This document shows positions 50,891 through 59,007 of a DNA stretch of 64,000 bases, one piece after another. The position numbers were made by a program, and so were the translations under genes. The stretch spans positions 3,658,001 to 3,722,000 of the forward strand of contig NZ_CP046175.1 in NCBI RefSeq assembly GCF_009708215.1. Reading direction: 5' to 3'. Within the stretch, counting starts at the first letter, position 1. The number at the start of each line of letters is the position of its first letter. Under the pieces are notes generated by a model. It made no database searches. It had not been told where the DNA came from and saw only the letters and a list, made by a program, of their open reading frames with translations. Origin of the DNA: Occultella kanbiaonis (GTDB lineage: Bacteria > Actinomycetota > Actinomycetes > Actinomycetales > Beutenbergiaceae).

Positions 50891-52288
50891 GTGAATGATG
50901 TGACCGTGACAGGCCACAACAGGATCGAGCGGTACCCGACCCGACGGGCCGCGCACGCGGCGGGCCGGCAGACACGCAAGGTGGCGCCGCGCCGCACCCT
51001 CGGCACATTGACGACGTCCGACCGGGACCCCGTCGCCCACCTCACGGAGCAGAACGCCGACCGGTTGCCGGAACTCGTCCCGCTCCGGATGGCTCGGATG
51101 CTCCAGGATCCGTTCGCCTTCTACCGCGGCACCGCGGGACTGATGGCTCTCGACCTTGCCGACTCCCCGAGCTCCGGCCTGCCGGTCATCGCCTGCGGTG
51201 ACGCCCACATCAGCAACTTCGGCATCTACGCCACCCCCGAGCGGCGACTCACCTTCGACCTGAACGACTTCGACGAGGCGGCCGCCGCACCATGGGAGTG
51301 GGACCTCAAGCGCCTGGTCACGAGCGCCGTCATCGGCGGCAGGCACGCGGGGTACGCCGCAGCCGAGACCGAGCGGGCCGCCCGCGAGGCCGTGGCCGTC
51401 TATGCCGCCGGCCTCAGGGAGCTCGCCGCACTGTCCCCGGCGGCCCGCTACTTCATGCACACGGGCAAGGCGAAGGCCCGGGGATGGCTCGACAAGACCT
51501 CGCGCACGGCGCTGAAGGGCGCGGTCGAGTCGGCGCGCAAGCGCACCGCCGAGCGGGCGGTCCGGCGCACCACCGAGCGCGGCCCCGACGGACGGCTGCG
51601 CTTCGTCGAGAACCCGCCGACGATGACGCACCCGAGCGGCGCCACCGCCGAGGCCATGGCGGACATCGTCGAGCGCGTCCTCGCGAGCATGAGCGTCGAC
51701 ATCGCCGTCGTCCTGCGCCAGTACGAACCACTGGACCTCGTCCGTCGCGTGGTCGGCGTCGGCAGCGTCGGCACGCGCTGCTACCTGCACCTGATGGGCG
51801 GCGCCGACGACGACGTGATGCTCCTGCAGGTGAAGGAGGCAGGCGAGTCCGTCCTGGCCCGGTACGGGCGCGTCGAGCAACCACCGGACATCGCCCGAGG
51901 GATCGAGGCGGCCGGAAACGGCCTGCGGGTGGTCGCCCTGCAGCGCGTGCTCCAAGGGGTCTCCGATCCCTACCTCGGCCACGTGCGGGTGGGCGGGCGG
52001 GACTACTACCTGCGTCAGTTCCACGACATGAAGGGGTCGATCGACCTCGACGAGCTCGACGCGGCCGCGTTCCGTCAGTATGTCGCCGCCTGCGCGGCCA
52101 TCCTGGCCAGGGCCCACTCGCAGAGCCCGAGCGCCAGCAAGATCGTCGGCTACCTCGGTAGCGGGTCCGCGCTCACCGATGCGATCACGGAGTGGGCGCA
52201 CGCCTACGCGGACCAGTCCCGGCGGGACTTCGACGCGCTCCGTGCGGCCGCCGACGACGGCAGGGTGCCCCGGGCCGACCAGCCGTGA
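50891..52288 (+). CDS. DUF2252 domain protein
   Basis: A 465-residue protein of a widespread uncharacterised family with protein-kinase-like motifs. CGDAHISNFGIYATPERR and LTFDLNDFDEAAAAPWEWDL contain the probable catalytic and metal-binding Asp residues, GVGSVGTRCYLHLMGG a glycine-rich loop, and LQVKEAGESVLA a Lys. Start may be GTG 50891 or a GTG at 50900 with AGGG upstream. Only 45 bp after hemA, so possibly read through, but no functional link is known. Confidence 0.87.
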   Translation: MNDVTVTGHNRIERYPTRRAAHAAGRQTRKVAPRRTLGTLTTSDRDPVAHLTEQNADRLPELVPLRMARMLQDPFAFYRGTAGLMALDLADSPSSGLPVIACGDAHISNFGIYATPERRLTFDLNDFDEAAAAPWEWDLKRLVTSAVIGGRHAGYAAAETERAAREAVAVYAAGLRELAALSPAARYFMHTGKAKARGWLDKTSRTALKGAVESARKRTAERAVRRTTERGPDGRLRFVENPPTMTHPSGATAEAMADIVERVLASMSVDIAVVLRQYEPLDLVRRVVGVGSVGTRCYLHLMGGADDDVMLLQVKEAGESVLARYGRVEQPPDIARGIEAAGNGLRVVALQRVLQGVSDPYLGHVRVGGRDYYLRQFHDMKGSIDLDELDAAAFRQYVAACAAILARAHSQSPSASKIVGYLGSGSALTDAITEWAHAYADQSRRDFDALRAAADDGRVPRADQP

Positions 52289-52341
52289 CGGTCAGGCCGT
52301 GGGGCCGCCGAGCCAGTTCACGATCCGCGGTGCGAGATGCT

Positions 52342-54513
52342 TCAGACGTCCGCCACGGGCGGCTCCGGAACGAGCCCGGTGTGGTGGGCCGCGAACGCGA
52401 GCTGGTCGGCGAACTCCGCCGCCTGGGCGTCCTTGGGCTTGCCCATGCCGTGCCCCGCGCGGGTGTCCACGCGCAACAGCACCGGACCGGACTCCCCCGA
52501 CCCTCCGGACAGGGCATGCTGCAGCTCGGCACCGAACTTCAGGGAGTGCGCGGGCACCACGCGGTCGTCGTGGTCGCCGGTGCAGATGAGCGTGGGCGGG
52601 TAGGTGACGTCATCGCGCACCCGGTGCAGCGGTGAGTAGGCGTACAGCGCCGGGAACTCGGCCGCATCGTCCGGGTCGCCGTAGTCGCTGCACCAGGCCC
52701 AACCGACCGTGAACCGGTGGAACCGCAGCATGTCGAGTACGCCGACCGTCGGCAGCGCCGCCGCCCACAGCTCGGGCCGCTGGGTCATCGCGGCACCGAC
52801 GAGCAGCCCTCCGTTCGATCGCCCATGGACCGCGATCGCCGATGCCGTGCCGGACGAGCGGAGCCACTCGGCGCAGGCGTACAGGTCGTCGAACACGTTC
52901 TGCTTGCGATCCTTCGTGCCCGCGTCGTGCCACTGCTCGCCGTACTCCCCGCCGCCGCGCAGCGTCGCGACCGCGAGCGTGCCACCGGCCGCGACCCACG
53001 CGACGAAGATCGCCCGGAACTCCGGGTTCACCTCGATCCGGAACCCGCCGTAGCCGTACAGGAGCGTGGGCCGGGGTGCACCGTCGGCGAGGTCCGCGCG
53101 CTGGACGAGGAACATCGGTACCTCGGTGCCGTCCACGGACGTCGCACGAGGTCGGGTCACGCAGACCTCACCGACGTCGAACGCGCCGGCCGGCCCGGCC
53201 AGCACCTTGTGCTTCGGCGCCGGTGCGGTGACGACCCGGTGGTTCGTCCCGGCATCGGTGAACGAGACGGTGCGGACGTGGACGACGGCGGAGCCCTCCT
53301 CCACGTCGAGGCCCGCCACGGTCACGGCCTCGCCGAGGTCGACGGCGCGGCGCGCCTCGGTGACGCCCACCGGAACCCCGTCGTCGTCCGCCTGGTCGAA
53401 ACCGGCGAGCACCACCCGGTGCGTGGCGTCGCGGGAGTAGACGAGCACGAGACCGTCCGCCGTGAGCGCGGACTCCGGACGCAGCACACCGTCCGCGGAC
53501 TCGGCCACGAGCTCGCGGAACTCGGGCTCCGAACCCGCACCGACGCCGTCGGGATCGATCGTGACGATCCGGCGGCGAGGCGCGCCGTCATCCGTGTGCA
53601 GCACGAGCCGGCCGCCCCGGGCGCCGAGGACCGCCCACCGGGCGCGCGCATCGGAGGTCAGCGCGACCTCGTCGGCGTCGATGTCGATGCCACGTGGGCC
53701 CGGCACGAGCCGCCGTACCGCGAGGTCGCTCGGCCCCGAGGAGCCCGCCGCGTACCTGATCACGAGCCAGTCCCCCGCGACGTCCGGGTAGGCGAACAGC
53801 TTCGGCGCATCCGGCCGGTGCCAGACGGTGACGTCGTCCGCCGGTGCGTCGCCGAGCCGGTGCAGCCGCAGGTACCCGGCCTCGGTGACGTCGGCGAAGG
53901 TCGCGCCGGTCGGGGCGTCGTGGACCCAGTACAGGAAGCCGCTCGAGTCGGGCAGCCAGGTGGGCTCGACCCACTTCGTCCACATGATCTGGTCGGGCCG
54001 GAGGGCTCCCGTCGCGACGTCGAGCACGCGGATCGTGCGCCAGTCCGAGCCGGCCTCGGCGAGCGCATAGGCGAGCAGTTCCCCGTCCGGGCTCACCGAC
54101 CAACTGGTCACCGCCGTCGTCCCCGCGGTGTCGAGCCCGTTCGGGTCGAGCAGGACACGGTCCTCGAGGGACGGCACGCCGCCCTCGTCGGAGACGACGA
54201 ACCAGTCCTGGTTCGCGGTCCCGTCGTTCACCCACGCGAACGTGCGACCGTGCCGCTCGTGCGGGAGGCCAACGCTCGGCGCGTGCAGGATCTGCGAGAC
54301 GAGGTCGTCGAACACCGGGCGCCCGGGCAGCGCCGCGAGGATCGGTTCACTGAGCGTGTTCTGCGCGGCGACGAACGCCTGCGTCTGTGCCGAATCAGGG
54401 TCCTCGAGCCAGCGGTACGGGTCGGCGACGCTCACCCCGTGCAGGACGTCGACGACGTCGGACCGGCTGGCCGGCGGGTAGCTCAGGGATTCAGGGCTCG
54501 AGTCGAGATGCAT
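52342..54513 (-). CDS. Prolyl oligopeptidase family serine peptidase
   Basis: A 723-residue S9A enzyme. A seven-bladed propeller region (about 75-430) precedes the alpha/beta hydrolase domain. The triad is Ser near 565 in HGRSNGGLL, Asp near 649 in GDHDDRVVP and His near 687 in RAGHGMGK. DPYRWLEDPDSAQTQAFVAA is the typical family start. It cleaves after proline in peptides shorter than about 30 residues. No signal peptide, so cytoplasmic. Confidence 0.95.
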   Translation of the reverse strand: MHLDSSPESLSYPPASRSDVVDVLHGVSVADPYRWLEDPDSAQTQAFVAAQNTLSEPILAALPGRPVFDDLVSQILHAPSVGLPHERHGRTFAWVNDGTANQDWFVVSDEGGVPSLEDRVLLDPNGLDTAGTTAVTSWSVSPDGELLAYALAEAGSDWRTIRVLDVATGALRPDQIMWTKWVEPTWLPDSSGFLYWVHDAPTGATFADVTEAGYLRLHRLGDAPADDVTVWHRPDAPKLFAYPDVAGDWLVIRYAAGSSGPSDLAVRRLVPGPRGIDIDADEVALTSDARARWAVLGARGGRLVLHTDDGAPRRRIVTIDPDGVGAGSEPEFRELVAESADGVLRPESALTADGLVLVYSRDATHRVVLAGFDQADDDGVPVGVTEARRAVDLGEAVTVAGLDVEEGSAVVHVRTVSFTDAGTNHRVVTAPAPKHKVLAGPAGAFDVGEVCVTRPRATSVDGTEVPMFLVQRADLADGAPRPTLLYGYGGFRIEVNPEFRAIFVAWVAAGGTLAVATLRGGGEYGEQWHDAGTKDRKQNVFDDLYACAEWLRSSGTASAIAVHGRSNGGLLVGAAMTQRPELWAAALPTVGVLDMLRFHRFTVGWAWCSDYGDPDDAAEFPALYAYSPLHRVRDDVTYPPTLICTGDHDDRVVPAHSLKFGAELQHALSGGSGESGPVLLRVDTRAGHGMGKPKDAQAAEFADQLAFAAHHTGLVPEPPVADV

Positions 54514-54560
54514 GTGTCCCAGTCAATCGCACCCGGAGCAGACCCCAGCACACGACCCGG

Positions 54561-55586
54561 CTATCCCCGCGGCGGGACCTCGCCCGTGCCTCGGTGGATC
54601 ACCCTGGTGGGGATCTCGATGTGGTGCGGCGGTCCGGTGGGGTCGGCCAACCGGTCCAGCGCGAGCCGCGCCGCCCGCCGGCCGAGCTCGGTGGGATCGT
54701 AGGCGACCACGCTGATCCCGAACGCATCCGCCAGGTCGAAGTCGTCGAACCCGATGAACGCGACCTCCTCGAGCCGGCGGCCGAGCGCTCGAAGCGCGCC
54801 GGCGCTGGCCCGGTTGTTGCCGGTGATGATGGCGGTGGGCGGCTCGGCCATCGACATCAGGTCGCGCACGGCCTCCTCCGGGCTCGGCCCGTCCAGGTCC
54901 GAGAGGCGTTCCCAGGGTGACGGGTCGGTGATGCCCGCCGCCAGGAGCGCCTCCCGATACCCGGCGTGCCGCTCGGCGTGGGTGTACAGGTCCGCCGGCC
55001 GGGTCACGAACGCGATCCTGCGATGCCCGACGGCGAGCAGGCCGCGCACCGCCTCCGCGGTTCCGGTCCGGTTCGCCAGGACCACCGAGTCCGCGAGCAG
55101 GTTGTGCGCCGGCCGGTCCAGGCAGACGACGGCGGTGCCGAGCTGCCGCTCCCCCTCCAGGTAGGACTGGTCCGGTGCGATCGGGGTGATCAGCAACGCC
55201 CGAACCTGCTGACGAAGCATCGTCTCCACGACGCGCGCCTCGCTGTCCGCCTCATCCTCGGTGGCCGCGAGCAGCATCGTCATGCCGCGCGTCGCGAGCT
55301 CCCGCTCCACGCCGGCGGCCACCTGGATGTAGAACGGGTTCGTCAGGTCACCGATGACGAACGCGACGGTGTTCGTCCGGCCGCCGTGGCGCAGGCTGCG
55401 CGCCAGCGTGTTCGGCCGGAACCGGAGCCGCCGGGCGGCCTCCATGACGCGCTCCCTGGTCGCCGGCGCGACGTTCGCGTCGCCGCCCACCACGCGCGAG
55501 ACGGTCTTCGCGCTGACGCCGGCCAGCCGGGCGACGTCCGCGAGGGTCGCCCGGCTGGCCGTCGTGGCCTCACCCTCTGCGTGCAT
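54561..55586 (-). CDS. LacI-family transcriptional regulator
   Basis: A 341-residue repressor. The HTH is TLADVARLAGVSAKTVSRVV with the hinge helix in NTLARSLRHGGRTNTVAFVI, followed by a periplasmic-binding-protein-like effector domain. It is divergent from the sugar ABC operon with beta-mannosidase across 304 bp holding a perfect TGTCAACGTTGACA palindrome. CGGGAG lies 6 nt before the ATG. The likely inducer is a mannoside or mannose derivative. Confidence 0.94.
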   Translation of the reverse strand: MHAEGEATTASRATLADVARLAGVSAKTVSRVVGGDANVAPATRERVMEAARRLRFRPNTLARSLRHGGRTNTVAFVIGDLTNPFYIQVAAGVERELATRGMTMLLAATEDEADSEARVVETMLRQQVRALLITPIAPDQSYLEGERQLGTAVVCLDRPAHNLLADSVVLANRTGTAEAVRGLLAVGHRRIAFVTRPADLYTHAERHAGYREALLAAGITDPSPWERLSDLDGPSPEEAVRDLMSMAEPPTAIITGNNRASAGALRALGRRLEEVAFIGFDDFDLADAFGISVVAYDPTELGRRAARLALDRLADPTGPPHHIEIPTRVIHRGTGEVPPRG

Positions 55587-55890
55587 CGCAGGCTCCCGTC
55601 CCTGTTGCCGACCGCCGCGCCGCGGCCACCTCTGATGCGCACCCTACAGCGCGCGGCCGGCTTCGGATGCTGTTCTCACGTTCCAATGACAGCCCTGACA
55701 TCGAGCCAAGCCATCGAACGTCACATCGTTGCAATACCAACACAATCCACATCAGTGCTAGAGTTGTCAACGTTGACATGCCTCGACCTGGCCGCGTACC
55801 GTCGGCACCCAGGCCCGACGATGTTCCACCGCGGCCATCCCGGCGCACTCCGGCGCCCTCAATGACGAGCACGATCAACGGGAGATCACC
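55587..55890. promoter_or_regulatory. Divergent control region of the LacI gene and sugar operon
   Basis: This 304-bp stretch has no gene. TGTCAACGTTGACA at 55765-55778 is a perfect 14-bp palindrome, a typical LacI-family operator. TAGAGT (55759-55764, with TG one base before it) just upstream reads as an extended -10 for the operon, so a bound repressor would cover the transcription start. GGGAG (about 55878-55883) is the ribosome-binding site of the solute-binding protein gene. Confidence 0.75.
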
Positions 55891-57207
55891 ATGAAGAAGT
55901 CAACGGCCAGAGCCGCGGGAGCGCTCTCGGCGGCAACCCTGATGCTCCTCGGCGCCTGCGGGACGGGCGGCGGGTCCGGCGATGCCGAGACCAGCGGCGA
56001 GCCGGAGGAGATCTCGGGCTCCATCACCGTCCTCACCCAGCGCACCGACATCGTCGACACCGTGTTCGCCGACTATGCGGACCGGTTCAACGAGGTCTAC
56101 CCCGACGTCGAGGTGAACTTCGAGGCCATCACCGACTACGAGGGTGAGGTCACCATCCGGATGAACACCGAGGACTACGGGGACGTCCTGCTCATCCCGA
56201 ACACGGTCGCCCGGGACCAGCTCCCCCTCTTCTTCGAGCCGCTCGGCACGGTGGACGAGCTCAGCGCGGACTACCGCTTCGTCCAGGAGCAGTCGTTCGA
56301 GGGGAACGGGTACGGCATCGCGATCACCGGCAATGCCAGCGGCATCCTCTACAACAAGCGCGTCTGGGCCGAGGCGGGCGTGACGGAGGTCCCGACGTCG
56401 CACGAGGAGTTCATCGCCGCTCTGCACGCCATCGCGGACAACACCGATGCGATCCCGTACTACACGAACTACGCCGACGGCTGGCCGATGAGTCAGTGGG
56501 AGAGCCTGCACGCCTTCACCGGCGACCCGGATGCGGACAACGTCCTCGCCCGGACCGACGCCCCGTGGGCGGAGGGCGAGGAGCACTACCAGATCGACTC
56601 CCTCCTCTACGACATCGTCGCCGAGGGGTTGTCCGAACCGGATCCGCTCACCACGAACTGGGAGGAGTCCAAGACGCTGATCGGTTCCGGCCAGGTGGCG
56701 ACCATGGTGCTCGGTTCCTGGGCGATCGTGCAGATGCAACAGGCTGCCGAGGACGCCGGCTTCTCCGCAGACGACATCGGCTACATGCCGTTCCCGAGCC
56801 AGGTGGACGGGGTCTCGTACTCCACCATCGGCGGCGACTACAAGCAGGGCATCAACGTGCACTCGGACAACATCCCGGCGGCGCGGGCCTGGATCGAGTG
56901 GTTCACGAACGAGTCGGGCTATGCCTTCGACGAGGGTGGCGTGTCCCCGATGGTGGACGGCCCCGAACCGACCACGCTCGGCGACTTCGAGCCGCTCGGC
57001 GTGCAGTACGTGGAGCTGAACCCGCCGCCGGCGGGCGAGGAGACCCTCCTCTCCGACATCCGCACCACGTCCGAGATCGACCTGGGCGGCAACGTCTACC
57101 GGCAGCGGCTGGTCGACATCGCTCGCGGCGCAGCCGACGGCGACATGGCGTCCTACTTCGAGGAGCTGAACACCCGTTGGGCCGACGCCCGGGCCCAGGT
57201 CGGCTGA
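55891..57207 (+). CDS. Sugar ABC transporter substrate-binding lipoprotein
   Basis: A 438-residue secreted lipoprotein. The signal peptide MKKSTARAAGALSAATLMLL ends in the lipobox LGAC with Cys23 as the lipid-bearing residue, followed by a Gly/Ser/Glu-rich linker and a family-1 binding domain (SITVLTQRTDIVDTVFADYA). It captures a carbohydrate at the cell surface for the two permeases downstream (13 bp). It heads the operon controlled by the divergent LacI repressor. Confidence 0.95.
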   Translation: MKKSTARAAGALSAATLMLLGACGTGGGSGDAETSGEPEEISGSITVLTQRTDIVDTVFADYADRFNEVYPDVEVNFEAITDYEGEVTIRMNTEDYGDVLLIPNTVARDQLPLFFEPLGTVDELSADYRFVQEQSFEGNGYGIAITGNASGILYNKRVWAEAGVTEVPTSHEEFIAALHAIADNTDAIPYYTNYADGWPMSQWESLHAFTGDPDADNVLARTDAPWAEGEEHYQIDSLLYDIVAEGLSEPDPLTTNWEESKTLIGSGQVATMVLGSWAIVQMQQAAEDAGFSADDIGYMPFPSQVDGVSYSTIGGDYKQGINVHSDNIPAARAWIEWFTNESGYAFDEGGVSPMVDGPEPTTLGDFEPLGVQYVELNPPPAGEETLLSDIRTTSEIDLGGNVYRQRLVDIARGAADGDMASYFEELNTRWADARAQVG

Positions 57208-57220
57208 GGCGGGGCACCGG

Positions 57221-58186
57221 ATGGCACAGGTCACCTCCGCCACCGGCACCGGTTCGCTCCGCCGGGCCACCGCGCGCACCGCGGTGACCCGGCGGGGCCG
57301 CCGGGGCCGGCAGGGCCGGGCGAACGGCTGGCGGATCACCCCGTGGTTGTTCCTGCTCACCCCACTGGCACTCCTGGCGACGTTCACGTACGTGCCCGTG
57401 GGCAACATGTTCCTGTACTCGGTGACGAGCTGGGACGGGCTCGACCCGGCCCTGGAGTTCATCGGGCTTGCGAACTACGTCGAGATCTTCACCCGGCCGG
57501 AACTGTTCCGGGTGTTCTACGTGAGCCTCTACTACGTCGCCGCATCGGTCGTGCAGATGGCCCTGGCGCTGTACTTCGCCACGATCCTGTCCTTCAGCAC
57601 CCGGTTCCGGAACGTGTTCAAGGGCATCCTCTTCTTCCCCTACCTCGTCAACGGCGTGGCCATCGGGTTCGTCTTCCTGTACTTCTTCCAACCGGACGGC
57701 ACGCTGGACACGGTGCTGCACGCCGTCGGGCTCGGCGATCTCTCCCGGCACTGGCTCGGGGACCCGGACATGGTGAACATCTCGCTGGCGGGCACCTCGG
57801 TCTGGCGCTTCATGGGCCTGAACTTCGTGCTGTTCCTCGGCGCGATCCAGTCCATCCCGGGCGAGTTGTACGAGGCCTCCGAACTGGACGGGGCGAACCG
57901 CTGGCACCAGTTCCGCTACATCATCGCCCCCGGCATCAAGCGGATCATCAGCCTCTCGTTCATCCTCGCGATCTCCGGGTCGCTGTCGGTGTTCGAGATC
58001 CCGTTCATCATGACCGGCGGCGCCAACGGCTCCACCACGTTCGTGATCCAGACCGTGGAGATGGCGTTCACCCACCGCAAGGTCGGCCTGGCGTCGGCGA
58101 TGGCCGTCGTCCTGCTGCTCATCGTCCTGATCGTCACCTGGATCCAGCGGCGGCTCATCCCCGATGACGAGGTGAACCTGACATGA
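57221..58186 (+). CDS. Carbohydrate ABC transporter permease (MalF type)
   Basis: A 321-residue membrane protein with six helices. The cytoplasmic EAA loop is ELYEASELDGANRWHQF. A 40-residue basic N-terminus precedes helix 1 (LFLLTPLALLATFTYV). Ends 4 bp into the next permease (ATGA), which is its heterodimer partner. No ATPase is present in the operon. Confidence 0.95.
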   Translation: MAQVTSATGTGSLRRATARTAVTRRGRRGRQGRANGWRITPWLFLLTPLALLATFTYVPVGNMFLYSVTSWDGLDPALEFIGLANYVEIFTRPELFRVFYVSLYYVAASVVQMALALYFATILSFSTRFRNVFKGILFFPYLVNGVAIGFVFLYFFQPDGTLDTVLHAVGLGDLSRHWLGDPDMVNISLAGTSVWRFMGLNFVLFLGAIQSIPGELYEASELDGANRWHQFRYIIAPGIKRIISLSFILAISGSLSVFEIPFIMTGGANGSTTFVIQTVEMAFTHRKVGLASAMAVVLLLIVLIVTWIQRRLIPDDEVNLT

Positions 58187-59007
58187 AGAACGTCCTCGCC
58201 CCGGCCGGCAAGTACACCTCCCTCGTGGTCGCGTCGGTCGCGACCCTGCTGCCGCTCGCAGTGGTGCTGATCGCGTCCCTCAAGACGCGCACCGAGTACG
58301 CCACCACGGGTCCCTTCGACCCTCCGCAGAACTGGTTCAACGTCGAGAACTTCGTCACGGCGTTCACGAACGGCCGGATGCTGCTCGGGTTCGTGAACAC
58401 GACGGTGATCCTGGCGATCTCGCTGCTCGGCACCCTGCTGATCGGGACGATGGCCGCCTATGCGATCGACCGGTTCTCGTTCCGATTCAAGAAGGGCGTG
58501 GTGGCACTGTTCCTGCTCGCCACGCTGGTCCCCGCGGTGACCACCCAGGTGGCCACGTTCCAGGTCGTCAACGAACTCGGCCTGTTCAACACCCGCGGCG
58601 CCGCGATCGCCCTGTTCATGGGCACGGACATCATCTCGATCTACATCTTCGTGCAGTTCCTCAGCTCGATCCCGAAGTCGCTGGACGAGGCCGCCATGCT
58701 CGACGGCGCGAACCGGTTCACGATCTACTGGCGCGTGATCCTGCCGCTGCTCAAGCCCGCGATCGCCACGGTCGTGATCATCAAGGGCATCGCGATCTAC
58801 AACGAGTTCTACATCCCGTTCCTGTACATGCCCTCCCGTGATCTCGGGGTGATCTCCACGTCGTTGTTCCGCTTCAAGGGCCCGTTCGGAGCCCAGTGGG
58901 AGGTCATCGCCGCAGGTGCCATGATCGTCATCATCCCCACCGTGATCGTCTTCCTGCTGCTGCAACGCTTCATCTACAACGGACTCACCTCAGGAGCCAC
59001 GAAATGA
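58183..59007 (+). CDS. Carbohydrate ABC transporter permease (MalG type)
   Basis: A 274-residue, six-helix permease with the EAA loop SLDEAAMLDGANRFTIYWRV. The stop overlaps the mannosidase start as ATGA, so transport and hydrolysis genes are translated together. As in many actinobacterial carbohydrate importers, energising probably relies on a shared ATPase of the MsiK type encoded elsewhere. Confidence 0.95.
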   Translation: MKNVLAPAGKYTSLVVASVATLLPLAVVLIASLKTRTEYATTGPFDPPQNWFNVENFVTAFTNGRMLLGFVNTTVILAISLLGTLLIGTMAAYAIDRFSFRFKKGVVALFLLATLVPAVTTQVATFQVVNELGLFNTRGAAIALFMGTDIISIYIFVQFLSSIPKSLDEAAMLDGANRFTIYWRVILPLLKPAIATVVIIKGIAIYNEFYIPFLYMPSRDLGVISTSLFRFKGPFGAQWEVIAAGAMIVIIPTVIVFLLLQRFIYNGLTSGATK